The translations under genes and the position numbers were made by a program. This document shows, piece by piece, positions 50,126 through 61,005 of a DNA stretch of 64,000 nucleotides. Numbering within the stretch: the first letter of the stretch is position 1; every line of letters begins with the position of its first letter. Origin of the DNA: Epiperipatus broadwayi (taxonomy: Eukaryota > Onychophora > Udeonychophora > Euonychophora > Peripatidae). The notes below the pieces were generated by a model. That model made no database searches and was not told the DNA's origin. It was given only the letters and a program-made list of their open reading frames with translations. The stretch covers positions 3,864,501-3,928,500 of the forward strand of contig JAQFVV010000072.1 in NCBI GenBank assembly GCA_028023455.1. Reading direction: 5' to 3'.

Positions 50126-50564
50126 GAGAGTCAATTGAAATATTAACAAGACCTATTGGTTTAAATAGGGCTGATGAAGCACAACGTATTCCAGCTATGT
50201 GGAAATCTCTCATTTTATCTAATATTAACTTAAAATTAGTAGGTGAAAAAACTGAGGGAAATAAACATTTTGATAAACCTCATTCATATTGTGAATGCTG
50301 AACTACTTCAAGTTAAATCTCATTTCTCATCTCACACTGAGTCACATTATTGTTTGAGATCTAACGATTTTTCTTTCAAAAGTTAACCTTTATAATGGAG
50401 GATGCTAGTCCGTAGAAATATCGGTATGTAATGGAAAATAATCCACGGTTCAGCCCAAAAACTATTAATTTATATATATATATAACAAATATTGTTAATA
50501 AATACGGCAATATTTTAGAGTCCAATTTTGCTCTATTGACAGGCCCTTTATTTTTTCAATTTAG

Positions 50565-50907
50565 AAACAACAATTACAGTTTATACATACAGGTTTACTA
50601 TAAAATTTTGATTCTGTTTAAGAATTTTGTGAATAAATAAATAGAAAAGAAATCCAGTATTTTAAATGAATACTTTAAGAAATAACAATTACAGTTTATA
50701 CATACAGGTTTACTATAAAATTTTGATTCTGTTTAAGAATTTTGTGAATAAATTAAATAGAAAAGAAATCCAGTATTTTAAATGAATACTTTAAGAAACA
50801 ACAATTACAGTTTATACATACAGGTTTACTATAAAATTTTGATTCTGTTTAAGAATTTTGTGAATAAATAAATAGAAAAGAAATCCAGTATTTTAAATGA
50901 ATACTTT
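50565..50907. repeat. Tandem repeat, three units of 115-116 bp
   Basis: The unit contains CAATTACAGTTTATACATAC and ends with AATGAATACTTTAAG. Units start at about 50565, 50680 and 50796, and are almost identical, so the expansion is recent. Non-coding. Confidence 0.9.
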
Positions 50908-51587
50908 GCAATAAATATGTATTATCAATACATGTGTAAGCTGTATTTAATTTCTATTAAAACTGAAACAAAAGAAAAGTCAAGATCATAGTTAATGTTT
51001 ATTCATCTTAGAATGTTTTGCATGTTTTTATTAGTATGTGTATGTGGAAACTAGTTGCTTCCATGAATTCACTCATGTTGGTAAAAAATTACCAATTTTT
51101 TTACAACAATTAAAAACTCTTAAAACAAAAATCCATAATCTATATAGTTCTCCAAAAAAAAAAAAGATGTGAAAGATTGATTAAGATTGGTGCAATAAAT
51201 AAACTTTCAAATTTATATATATATAATAGATAACAAAAACATATGTTCAATGTGTAAATCAGAGTTTATATAAAATATTAGCAGCCAATCATACACACTC
51301 CTCCTCCCATAATATCTGATATATAGCCCCAACAGTATTTCTAGCTGATGATATTATATATGTACACTATGACAATTTAATACCAAGAATCTGATACAGG
51401 ATACTGAATGCACACTTAACTGCTGATATATTATATATACACCGATGGTTTAATGCCTTAAATCTGTGAGATACATCACCAGAAGCATTTTGTTGATACT
51501 TCAGATTATGTATATATTATGACAGTTGAATGCCATAATGTATAATGCTGAAAATATATATTTTGATATTTTATATATGTAGTCACC

Positions 51588-52400
51588 TGTTCGGTTTAAT
51601 ATTTATTTAGAAGACATGCTAAATAATTATTTGGACTGTGGAGGAGAAAATGTTGGGGGAAGAGTAATAAAGTGTATAAGACTTTCAGATAATATGGTTC
51701 TTATCGCTGAGGAGGAAAAGGGTCTTCAGAATATGTTGAATAAATTGGAAGAAGGATTTTATGGCATATAGAATGAAGATTGATATTGAAAAGAATAAGT
51801 GTTTATCGATGGGGAGAGATGCAAAAAGACTGCAAATTGGAATCTGTAATAACATGGTTTGATAGGTGAAGAGATTTAGATATTTGGGTAGTTGGTTGAG
51901 TGAAAATGAAAGAAGTGAAGATGAAGTTAAAAAAAGAATAGCATTGGCAAAAAAGACATTTGTGAAGAGAAAAAAGATATTTTGTGGACCTTGGAAAGAG
52001 AATTAAGATGGAGACTAATTATTAATGTATGGTTGTGAGACATGGACATTGAGTAATATAATTAACAAACGATTGGAAGCCTTTGAGATGTGGATATGGA
52101 GAAGAATGGAAAAAATCAGTTGGGTGAGTAAAATAACAAATGAGGAAGTTTTGAAAAGAGTAAATGAGGAAAGAAGATTGATTGAGAATATAAGAGAGAG
52201 AACGAGAAACTGGGTTGGACATATATTAACAAGAAATTATAGTTTAATTAAAGATGTTTTGGAGGGAGTGGTGAGTGAAAATAAAAAGAAAGGATAGAAG
52301 AGACTGACATTAATGGATGATATAAGAGATGGGAAGACTTATGTGGAAGTGAAGAAATGGATAAGGAAGAGAATGGAATGGAAGAATGGATGAACTGATG
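51588..52400 (+). mobile_element. Second LINE family, RT region, decayed copy 2
   Basis: It starts with a frame for Ser-Pro-Val-Arg-Phe-Asn-Ile-Tyr-Leu-Glu-Asp (RT domain). The catalytic YADD position near 51,690 reads Leu-Ser-Asp-Asn, so it is degraded. It continues to the better-kept end: Tyr-Gly-Cys-Glu-Thr-Trp-Thr, Arg-Leu-Glu-Ala-Phe-Glu-Met-Trp-Ile-Trp-Arg-Arg-Met-Glu, Thr-Asn-Glu-Glu-Val-Leu and Trp-Val-Gly-His-Ile-Leu at 52,025-52,297. It is truncated at the 5' side and shares its 3' end with the 49-50 kb copy. Confidence 0.8.
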
Positions 52401-52739
52401 TTGTGACTACTCTCTGGATCTGTCCAGAATACTATTGATTGATATATTATGACAATTGAAAACTATGAATCTATTATATAAAAGCACCAAACGCCCATTC
52501 AATTGTTGATAGTTTATATATGCTCTCATTTACCACATTGAAGAACATGTTCTTCACATTCAAAGTTTAATTTATTTTTCTGCATAAACATATAACTTAA
52601 GCAATTTTGCGAGTTTTTAGTTTCATACTACATATATATGTACAAACATATATTTATTTATATATGCAAGATGCATATTAAATATACAGGAAGTTTTGAG
52701 TTGAGTTTCTTATGCGTTTGTACATTATTTTTTATGCTG

Positions 52740-54080
52740 CAACAATATTTTTATTTTACTAGTAGTAGCTTTTTATTTTGTGAAATCTATATCTAACATA
52801 ATTAGTTAATGTCCAGTACATATGGAGTAAATCAACTAAAAACTAACCAGCCATGAAAAGAAGGTCAAAAAAAGTTGTCAACTTAACAAACCCAGATTCA
52901 AAGTGAAGATGCCAACACTTTTCGGCTTGGTCTGGTTACAACAACAAACACAATATTAAAAGATAAAACGCCAGACAAACGTTCTTGTGTCACATAGCAA
53001 TAGTAAAAATAAAAAGGCTGTACTGAGTAAAGCATAGCCAATTGTGCATTTAAAATTCTTTGATTATAATCCTTAATTACCAATAATTAATTTATTCCTT
53101 CTAACTCGAATTTCCTTTAAGAAGGTCTTAAAATAAAATCAATTCCATAGGCTGATTCAAACTCAACCGTTCATTATTGTGAATCTGAAATATAACATCA
53201 AATGTGCAGTTGTCTGTTTTGTATTTTATATTATATATACTTTAACAGTTGAATGCCACAAATCTGGCATCCAGTAGTGATAGTATATAGAGCTGCTGAT
53301 ATTTCAGAATATATATAGCATCGAAAGCACACTTATCTAATGATATTTCAGACTAAATACTATGACAGTTGAATATCCCTGAATTTAATATACAACATTA
53401 AAATCGTGCTCAGTAGTTGATGTTTGATATTATATATACAGTACTCTTATTTACACATTGATGTATGTATATTTTGTTATTTATATATTAAATTCAGTGT
53501 TCATTTTACTATATATACCTATAATAAAAAGTATTTACTTCTATTACAGTTCTGTTGTGTGAATATATATATACCCACACAAATGTGTCTGTGGATTAAA
53601 AAACATACATTTACATATATATAAATTATGCACATGAAATACATATAAAGGTTTAAATTGAGAGTTTTTTATGTGTTTGTATATTGTTTTATACGCCGCA
53701 ATAATATTTTTTTTAGTAGTAGTAGTAGTTTTTTTCTGAAATCTTACGTTTATCATAATCAGTTAATGTCCAGTACATATGGAGTAAATCAACTAAAAAC
53801 TAACCAGCCACAAAGAGCAAAGAAGGTCAGATGAAGTTGTCAACTTCACAAGCCCAGATTTAAAGTGAAGTTGCCAACACTTTTCTGCATGGTCTGGTTA
53901 TAACAACAAACACAACCTTAACAGATAAAACGCCCAGGCAAACTTTGTTCTGTCAAATAGCAATACTAAAAATGAGAAATAAACGGCTTTTCCGAACAAG
54001 GCACAACCAATCAAGCATCTAAAATACTTTAATTATAACCCCTAATTACAAATAATATATTTAAGCTACAAACTTGAATT
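52740..54080. repeat. Duplicated segment, about 0.95 kb apart
   Basis: The stretch at about 52,800-53,075 (GTCCAGTACATATGGAGTAA, then AACTAACCAGCCA) recurs at about 53,765-54,030 with moderate divergence. The preceding part near 52,690-52,760 is also similar to that near 53,650-53,720. It is a direct segmental or element duplication; no coding frame is conserved between the copies. Confidence 0.7.
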
Positions 54081-54465
54081 TCCTTCAAAAAAGTCACATA
54101 TAATCAATTAAATTTGTGCACAAGCTGACTCAAATTCCACGGGCAAAATTCTTTTTGACTTGAGGTAACAATAATAATAATTATATATTTGTATATGTTC
54201 TTACAAGATGAAGTCTATTATTAACATTAAAATAATCAAATTTCTCAACACCTAATCAAAAATAGCTATGATAGAAAGCAAAAACAAATATTACTTTATA
54301 TATATCAATAATGAGCCTCAGAGAGAAAAAAAAAACAATATTTTAAATATGTACATACTTACAAATATATATTCACATTTACCTATTTTAAAAAAATGTA
54401 AAAATTCATTTTTAGGTCATTCATAAGAAATTTAAAAATTCTAAAAATATTTTAAACTAGTAATT

Positions 54466-54836
54466 ATAAATAAATTAAATTAATAACAAACAAAACAGTC
54501 TTCTATTTTAAAAATAGGCCATTAATTTCAATATATAAAACCAGTCGCATGCAACTTCATAAATCTTGATTTTTTATATGAACTATTATAAATTACAATC
54601 ATTCTCCAACGTTTCGATTATGTTCTTTTATAGTCTTTCTCAAGGAACAACTGGAATATCTATATTTACAAATATGTATTTTTCATTAAAACTTTTTTTC
54701 AACATTCAAGTGAATGGTAATGAAAATAAATTAAATTAATAACAAACAAAACACAGTCCTCTATTTTAAAAATAGCCCATTAATTACAATATATAAAACA
54801 CATAATATGCAACTTCTTTATAAATCTTTATTAAAA
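54466..54836. repeat. Direct repeat of about 257 bp, one full and one partial unit
   Basis: The phrase AAATTAAATTAATAACAAAC recurs about 257 bases later, followed by CTCTATTTTAAAAATAG in both. The unit contains, on the minus strand, CTTGAGAAAGACTATAAAAG and GAAACGTTGGAG. Similar pieces flank the 351-bp array on the other side (56,030-56,310). Confidence 0.65.
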
Positions 54837-54837
54837 A

Positions 54838-56035
54838 AAACTGATTTCACCTTTTTTTTAATTCAAGTGCCTTACTGACTTTTATAATAGCTCAACAATG
54901 CTGTGTTGAGTACAGAGGAAACTCTCAAACCCAAACACAAGATAGAGACGTTATAAAAATAAGAGTGGCCATTTTATCTTTAACCTAAATTCTGATTTAT
55001 ACAGGCCAATCTAAAGTGTTTTGGTTTGAGAGAGTGAATATATTATTCTCTTTACTTTTACATCCATTACTTTCCTTCACACATCAACATTCGCAAAATC
55101 TTTCAATTTACTATGTGTTAATATTACATATAACAGAAATTACATAATGTTCAAATTTATTTATTAAGTGCATAGATCATATTAAATTAAAAAGAAAGGA
55201 TTGAGTTTCCTATGTACTCAACATAGCATCGTTGAGCTATTATAAAAATGAGTAAGATGCATATGTTAAAAAAAGGTGAAATCCTTTCTCTTTAATTTCA
55301 TATGATCTATATGCTTAATAAATAAATTTGAACGTTACATAATTTCTATTAATTCATAATACGTAGGAAATGGAAAGATTTCGTGGATATCAATATATGT
55401 AAGAAAGTAATGGATGTAAAAGTGAACAGAGTAACATCTTCACTCTCTCAAACCAAGACGTTTCAGATTGGCTTATATAAATCAGAATTTAGGTTAAACA
55501 TAAGATGGCCACCCTTATCTTTATAATGTTTCTTATCTTGTATTTGGATTTGAGGGTTTCCTCTGCACTCAACACAGCATTGTTGAGCTATTATAAAAAT
55601 CAGTGAGGCACATAAGTTAAAAAAATGTGAAATCCTTTCTCTTTAATTTCATATGATCTATATGCTTAATAAATAAATTTGAACGTTACATAATTTCTAT
55701 TAATTCATAATACGTAGGAAATGGAAAGATTTCGTGGATATCAATATATGTAAGAAAGTAATGGATGTAAAAGTGAACAGAGTAACATCTTCACTCTCTC
55801 AAACCAAGACGCTTCAGATTGGCTTATATAAATCAGAATTTAGGTTAAACATAAGATGGCCACCCTTATCTTTATAATGTTTCTTATCTTGTATTTGGAT
55901 TTGAGGGTTTCCTCTGCACTCAACACAGCATTGTTGAGCTATTATAAAAATCAGTGAAGCATAAGTTAAAAAAATGTGAAATCCTTTCTTTTTAATTTCA
56001 TACAATCTATGCACTCAATAAATAAATTTGAACAT
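54838..56035. repeat. 351-bp tandem array with one inverted copy
   Basis: An inverted copy (about 54838-55200) is followed by two full direct units (55232-55582 and 55583-55933) and a partial third (55934 to about 56035). Unit landmarks are TTGAGCTATTATAAAAATCA, GATTTCGTGGATATCAA and GGTTTCCTCTGCACTCAACA. A small hairpin CTCAACA/TGTTGAG is kept. I looked for CUGANGA...GAAA in both strands of the unit and found none. Non-coding. Confidence 0.8.
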
Positions 56036-56039
56036 ATAA

Positions 56040-56330
56040 ATTCCAATAATACTCCAATATTTTGACTATATTCTTTTATAGTTTTTCTCAGAGAACAATT
56101 GGAATATCTATACGTGTTTTTCATTAAAAAAAACTCCAACATTCATGAGAATGGCAATCCAAACAAATTAAATTAATAGCAAATAACTGTATTATTCTAT
56201 TTTTAAAATAACCCATTTTTATAATGAATACATATTTATAAATATAGATATTCCAATTATTCCTTGAGAAAGACTATAAAAGAATATAATTGAAATGTTC
56301 AAGTATTATTATAATTTTTAATAGTTCATA
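56040..56330. repeat. Inverted pair of the GAAACGTT-type repeat
   Basis: The minus-strand motif at 56,045-56,110 and the plus-strand motif at 56,230-56,310 (TTCCTTGAGAAAGACTATAA, then GAAATGTT) face each other, making a palindrome centred near 56,170. Confidence 0.55.
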
Positions 56331-56400
56331 TAATAAATCAAAATTTATTTTTTATATAGAGTAATTAAATATTTAAATAAACAAATATTTAACTTAATAC

Positions 56401-56525
56401 ACTGTGCAGGCTTACACACACCTGCATGTATATATGTTAATATATAAGGGATTCAAACTCAGACTTTCACATGACCCTCAAATCTCCATGCCATCTCATA
56501 TTGCCGACCCATCTTATTGTAAAAC
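56401..56525 (-). mobile_element. Family-1 end fragment
   Basis: It shares the terminal hairpin (TGCAGG...CCTGCA) and the tRNA-like segment with B-box core (minus strand GAGTTTGAATCCC) with the 60.78 kb copy. It is cut before the ribozyme. Confidence 0.6.
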
Positions 56526-56759
56526 TATTGTTTCTGTTTTGTTTTGTTTTTACATTTTTCCAAATAAAATAAACATTCTTAAATTTACACTGCGCTTAAA
56601 TATGGGGTTAAATTTAGTTTGTATCTTTTTTTTTAAAAAAAAAACCAAAAATTTTTTTTAAAATATACAACAAAAAAATTCAAATTAAAATAAAATATTT
56701 CATTAAAAAAAAGGGCTTAATGCATTAATTCTTTTTTTAAAAAAATAATATTCACACTG

Positions 56760-57447
56760 TGCAGGAGTTATCAGATGAAAGTAGGACTAAAGATAAATGT
56801 TAAAAAGACTAAAGTAATGTTTAATCGATTTGCTAAAAATATAAAAATAAAGATTGATTATGATGAATTAGAAGAACTTAACAGTTACAAATACCTTGGT
56901 CAGATTATTAATACAAATGGAAACATAATGGATAAAATTAATCATAGAATTAAATTTAGTTGGAGTGCTTTTGGTAGAAATAAATTGATACTAAAAGGAA
57001 ATATGCCTATATGTTTGAAAAGGAAGGTTTTTAACAAATGTGTTTTACCAGTTCTTACTTATGGATTTGAGACTTGGACACTTAAAAACTCCAGACCACA
57101 CAAAGAAGTATGGAGAGATGCATGTTGGGAGTAACAAGAAGAGATCGAAAACGCAATGTATGGGTAAGAGAACAAACAGGTGTTACTGATCCATTGAAAA
57201 AATTAAAAGATTGGAGTTGGGCTGGACATATTGCTAGAAGAGATGAAAATAGATGGACAATTGAAATCTTAAACCGGATTCCAAGAGATTGTAAAAGACC
57301 CAGAAAGAGACCACATGTGAGATGGATGGATGAAATAAGAAAGTGTGTAGGGATGATGTGGAGAAGAGAAGCTAAATATCGGAGATGGATTAAACTTGAA
57401 GAGACCTTCATCCTGCAGTGGATTGATAATGGTTGATGATGATGAAG
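56760..57447 (+). mobile_element. RTE-like LINE, RT C-terminus, best-preserved copy
   Basis: Frame 1 (56775-57134) encodes Gly-Leu-Lys-Ile-Asn-Val-Lys-Lys-Thr-Lys-Val-Met, Tyr-Lys-Tyr-Leu-Gly-Gln-Ile-Ile and Val-Leu-Pro-Val-Leu-Thr-Tyr-Gly-Phe-Glu-Thr-Trp-Thr. After a frameshifting deletion near 57,085-57,110, frame 2 (57110-57436) encodes Glu-Arg-Cys-Met-Leu-Gly-Val-Thr, Trp-Ala-Gly-His-Ile-Ala-Arg-Arg and the basic Lys-Arg-Pro-Arg-Lys-Arg segment, ending at TGA inside GTTGATGATGATG. It is typical of the RTE clade by motif order. It is 5'-truncated before the YADD motif, so not autonomous. Confidence 0.88.
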
Positions 57448-57473
57448 TGACATAAAAATTAGTATATAAATAA

Positions 57474-57960
57474 AGGATTTGAACTCATTTTCAGTCTATT
57501 CATTCTCCACTCTATCTCAAACAACCGATACATATGACCGCACATGTGTGAAAAAAATATATGAACCCCCAATATATAAGTATTTTTATGCAGAATCGGA
57601 ATCATCCTGTTAGCTAGATCATAATCTGCCAACATATATACGATCAATGCTCGGTTTATGTTAAGATAACAATTCCTCAAACTTTAATGGATAGGCTTCA
57701 ATCTTCACATCCTTCCAACTATTCAACCGACCATTTTATTGAAAAACTGATGATGAGAAGATTTAATCCTGTCCATTAAAGTTTGAGGAATTCTTATCTT
57801 AATATAAACGGAGCACTAATTGAATGTGGGGAGATTATGATCTGGCCAACTGATGAGTGCTGGCTCTGCACGAAATATGTATATTGGAAATCATGCATCT
57901 TTTTCATATGTGTGTGTTTCTATGTATTGGTTGCTTGGGATAAGATTGGAGGATGAATAA
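57474..57960. mobile_element. Family-1 inverted pair with one intact ribozyme
   Basis: A direct copy (about 57474-57740) meets an inverted copy (about 57750-57960) almost head to head at the CTGATGATG(A) body motif. The left copy has a degraded hammerhead near 57,565-57,620; the right one is intact (57837-57894). Only a few bases lie between the arms, so an RNA would fold into one long hairpin. Confidence 0.75.
57837..57894 (+). ncRNA. Hammerhead ribozyme, type I, family 1 (intact copy)
   Basis: CTGATGA is at 57850-57856, stem II GTGC/GCAC with loop TGGCTCT, GAAA at 57872-57875, stem III TATGTATA, then TTGG at 57884-57887. The inner stem I is CCAA/TTGG and the outer stem I ATGAT/ATCAT, with a CTGG/AA internal loop. 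The outer helix has a different sequence from other copies but still pairs. The proper G-C sits at 10.1/11.1. The predicted cut is between 57883 and 57884. Confidence 0.86.
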
Positions 57961-58179
57961 ATAGACATATGTAGGAAACATTTAGCATAAGCAAACGGCA
58001 GACTACCCTAGAATTAAAATTTAGTATGATAGTTTTTAAATTAAATTATGGCAAAATGAAAACAACTGTTGATAAACTCTTACAGTATTACAAACTAGAA
58101 CCTTTGACTGCAGATAGAGTACAAATAAAATTAATATACTTACAACTTTCTATTTCTCCATGCATGCTTTTATCTTATA

Positions 58180-58290
58180 TATAAACATCTGAAAAACCTA
58201 AATGACCCATTTCCCCCACATGTATTTCATACTGAATCACATTCTTCAGTTAGTCCAGGCCACGACCTCTCATACTACTTCATTACCCTT
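58180..58290 (-). mobile_element. Family-1 relic with degraded hammerhead
   Basis: The minus strand keeps CTGAAGA (position 7 may vary in hammerheads), a weak stem II and GAAATACATGTG, but the stem I pairing is lost. An old copy. Confidence 0.5.
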
Positions 58291-58324
58291 GTGCAGTAGT
58301 AACTAATATTAAATTAATACATTA

Positions 58325-58735
58325 TTAGCTAAAGGTGTCAAATTTCTTGCACTCATAACTATGAATCTTCCCCTAGCTCCACCTCCAGCACTACCACGTT
58401 CGAATACCTTAATGATTATTAGTAAAATTATGTGACTACTATCAAAATAAAATAATAGTAAAAAAACGAAAAAGGAATTATATTGCATTTATTAATTTCC
58501 TTTCTTTAACTAACTTAATGCCCATGTGCAATTAACTTTTAATTTTGGAAACATTGTTGTTTTTAAAAAAAGCTCCATTAAGTAATTATTTTTGTTTTAT
58601 TACTTTTATTTATTTTTATTTAAATTGTATAATCTGCAAGTGCCAAATTTTTTGTTCACAATTTTGACATCAGCCTCTTCAGGTACATTGATTAATGATT
58701 ATTACTGATCATTTATTAGGCTAGAAATTATCTTA
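58325..58735. repeat. Two copies of an old interspersed repeat
   Basis: 58,328-58,440 and 58,636-58,735 share a TGTCAAATTTCTTGCACTCA-like start and a TTAATGATTATTA end; a third is near 40.85 kb. The minus strand of the second has CTGAAGAGGCTGATGTC followed by AAAA. It looks like CUGANGA, a short stem and a decayed GAAA, but without stem I support. Confidence 0.45.
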
Positions 58736-58741
58736 TCTTTT

Positions 58742-58852
58742 TTCCCCCATATGTCATAGCATCAGATGGGGACGTGAATTCACAACCGTCTGCAACCAAC
58801 CACTTGCTTGCAAGGCGGGTGCGATGACCTCTTGGCTAACAACGTTTGATAT
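58742..58852 (-). mobile_element. tRNA-derived short SINE, copy 4
   Basis: The minus strand starts GTTGTTAGCCAAGAGGTCA (A box), then the CCTTGCAAG anticodon region, a degenerate B box (GAATTCACGTCC) and the tail CTATGACATATG plus a G/A run. The flanks share TATCTTATC (near 58,732 and 58,850), a probable target-site duplication. Confidence 0.75.
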
Positions 58853-59094
58853 CTTATCATTTTTAACCCGAATTATAAACTATTTTATCAATTTTTATTT
58901 CATACAATCACATGATATCATTAATCTTATAGTTACACTTGTGAGAAAATTTTGCATTTTAACAGTAACAAATAAATAAAAAATAAATGATGTTACTAAT
59001 TGTAAATAATGTTGAATAGTAAAAGTTAACTGATATATGATAACCAGTCAGATTAATAAGGTTTTATTTTAACAAATATGTTTATTCCTTTGTG

Positions 59095-59305
59095 CAATGA
59101 AGTGGTTTCTTTCTTCTTTAAAGCTGAGTGAACTTTTGGTGAAATTCATTATAACTATAAAGTTATGATGATGGTGAACTTCACTGAAAGTGCTCTCAGC
59201 TTTAGGTTATAAAGAAGAAAGAAACCACTTCATTATGCGTGATTATGGTGAACTTCACCAAAGCTACACCCAGCTTCATGTTATAAAGAAGAAAAAAAAC
59301 CATTA
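59095..59305. repeat. Small inverted-direct-direct repeat cluster
   Basis: The segment AAAGAAGAAAGAAACCACTT (direct at about 59210 and, decayed, at about 59283) appears inverted at about 59097-59125. Each copy is accompanied by a GGTGAACTTCAC-like palindrome. The element type is unknown; the layout recalls the ribozyme repeats but I see no hammerhead core. Confidence 0.5.
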
Positions 59306-59639
59306 CTGTGTTATAGAAAAGAAACAAATATATGCAAATTTGAATTATATAAATACAAACAATAGGAAAAAATCAATACTTAATAAATATTACTTCTTTG
59401 AGGAAAAAAAACCATGCATACCAAATCTTCATAAATATTACCTATTATCCTTTAATAATTGAATGGTTTATTACTCAGAAATTTATAAGAAATCCGAGTA
59501 GGAGAAGTGGCAGAACTAAGACATGCCTGCCACAATCTATGGTATTTGGATTCCACAGTTTCACTTCTGCATTTAAATCATGCAGGAAAATAAAAATAAT
59601 CTGCTCACTGCTTGGAGATTCATAAGAAGTTTGAGCACC

Positions 59640-59895
59640 AGAAAAGTTAGAGCTAGAACATGATCTGTGGAGAAATCAGAAGGATTGTCACAAATACAAA
59701 TATGTGTACACATATAAATCTTAAACTGGATTCCAAGTGATTGTAAAAGACTATGTGAGATGGATTGATGAAATAAAGTGTGCATGGGATGATGTGGAGC
59801 AGAAGGTTAGAGATTGGAGAAGCTCGACTGAACTTGCAGAGGCTTTCATCATGAAATGGATTGCTAATGCTTGAAAATGATGAATGGTGATGATA
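59640..59895 (+). mobile_element. RTE-like LINE 3' end, diverged
   Basis: It shares CTTAAACTGGATTCCAAG and the segment TGTGAGATGGATTGATGAAA with the other copies, then ends in a GAT-poor tail (AAAATGATGAATGG). A short deletion removed the Lys-Arg-Pro-Arg region. Dead. Confidence 0.7.
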
Positions 59896-60780
59896 ATATA
59901 TAATTTTTACTGATTGCTGCCTTTGACCAAGTAGCTTGGCTAGTTAGAGAAAGACTATTGGTTTTATTGCTCGGGAGGTCATATAATGTTCGATCGCCAG
60001 ACCTGCAAACTCCAACCTGGGTCTCTCAATGCCAAGTTGGATTCCCTGCCACTATGTCAATCCGCGCTGGGGTATTAGAAAAAAGAATAATACCAATCGA
60101 AACTTGTGTTATATATTAACCTTTATTATGATTAAACATTGAATGTATTAGAAAAGTTTAAAGTTTGGAGTTTTAGATAATGGAAATAGTTTAATACATA
60201 ATTATTTGCAAAAAATAAAAATCTGTTGAATTTAATAAAATGTAATTTATAAACCATTTACCTATTATAATAATAATAACGATAGCGAAATTTATTTCAA
60301 AACACTATTTTGAAATGGAAATAAATCTGAATAGTTAAAATAATTATTATATGGTCCCTAAGTGACTTGAACAACGTTGTGCTAAGAAGTAAAAAGATCT
60401 AATCATCTAAGTGCTAGCTTTTGTTAATAAAGACCTCAAAGTTTTTATCCTTAATTACTTTCCCTTTCAAATCAAATTATTCTTTTTACTTTGTTTAAAA
60501 TCTTCTTGCTCAAACTATAATTTTTATATTAGAATGATTCTATTGTATAGCATAAACATAATAAAAATAAAAATTGAAATGTATAGATAAGCGCGTATGT
60601 GTATTGCTGATTAAGCATTTAAATTAAATATAATTAACTAAATAAATAAACCACTCCTTTTTTTTATTTCAAAATTGGCCCATTACATAAAAATTATTCT
60701 CAACATATTTAGTATCATTTTCTTTACAAATCTTGTTTATTCTAAAAGCAAAAATTTCTCTACTTCCATATATAAATTAA

Positions 60781-61005
60781 TACGCTGTACAGGCTTACAC
60801 ACACCTGCACACATATAATGTAATATAAGGGATTCGAACTCAGACTTTCACACGACCCTCACCTCTCCGTGTCATCTCATATTGCTGACCCACTTGATGG
60901 TACACATGCTGAAAAGATAATCACCAATATACGTATTTCATGCTAAACCAGCAATCATCAGTTGGTCCAGATTACTATCTCCACACATATATACAATCAG
61001 TTATA
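60781..61005 (-). mobile_element. Family-1 repeat, truncated copy
   Basis: From the terminal hairpin (TGTACAGG...CCTGCACA-like) and the tRNA-like segment (minus strand B-box core GAGTTCGAATCCC, a perfect match) through the hammerhead, cut shortly after it. Functional sense is the minus strand. The overlapping 76-codon frame downstream (61005-61235) is unrelated and unsupported. Confidence 0.75.
60918..60974 (-). ncRNA. Hammerhead motif, family 1 (29.6 kb subfamily)
   Basis: Same as the tandem copies at 29.7 kb: TAATC/GATTA outer helix, CCAA/TTGG inner helix, CTGATGA, TGCT/AGCA, GAAA, TACGTATA. It also has the T-T mismatch at 10.1/11.1, so that mismatch is a subfamily trait, not a private mutation. 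Confidence 0.72.

Noticed and set aside
54600-54660. CTTGAGAAAG...GAAACGTTGG motif as a hammerhead
   Set aside because: The CUGANGA core is absent and no stem I or III can be drawn, although the GAAACGTTGG end looks similar.
59095-59305. Another ribozyme-type inverted-direct cluster
   Set aside because: The layout is similar but neither strand has CUGANGA with GAAA in a foldable order.
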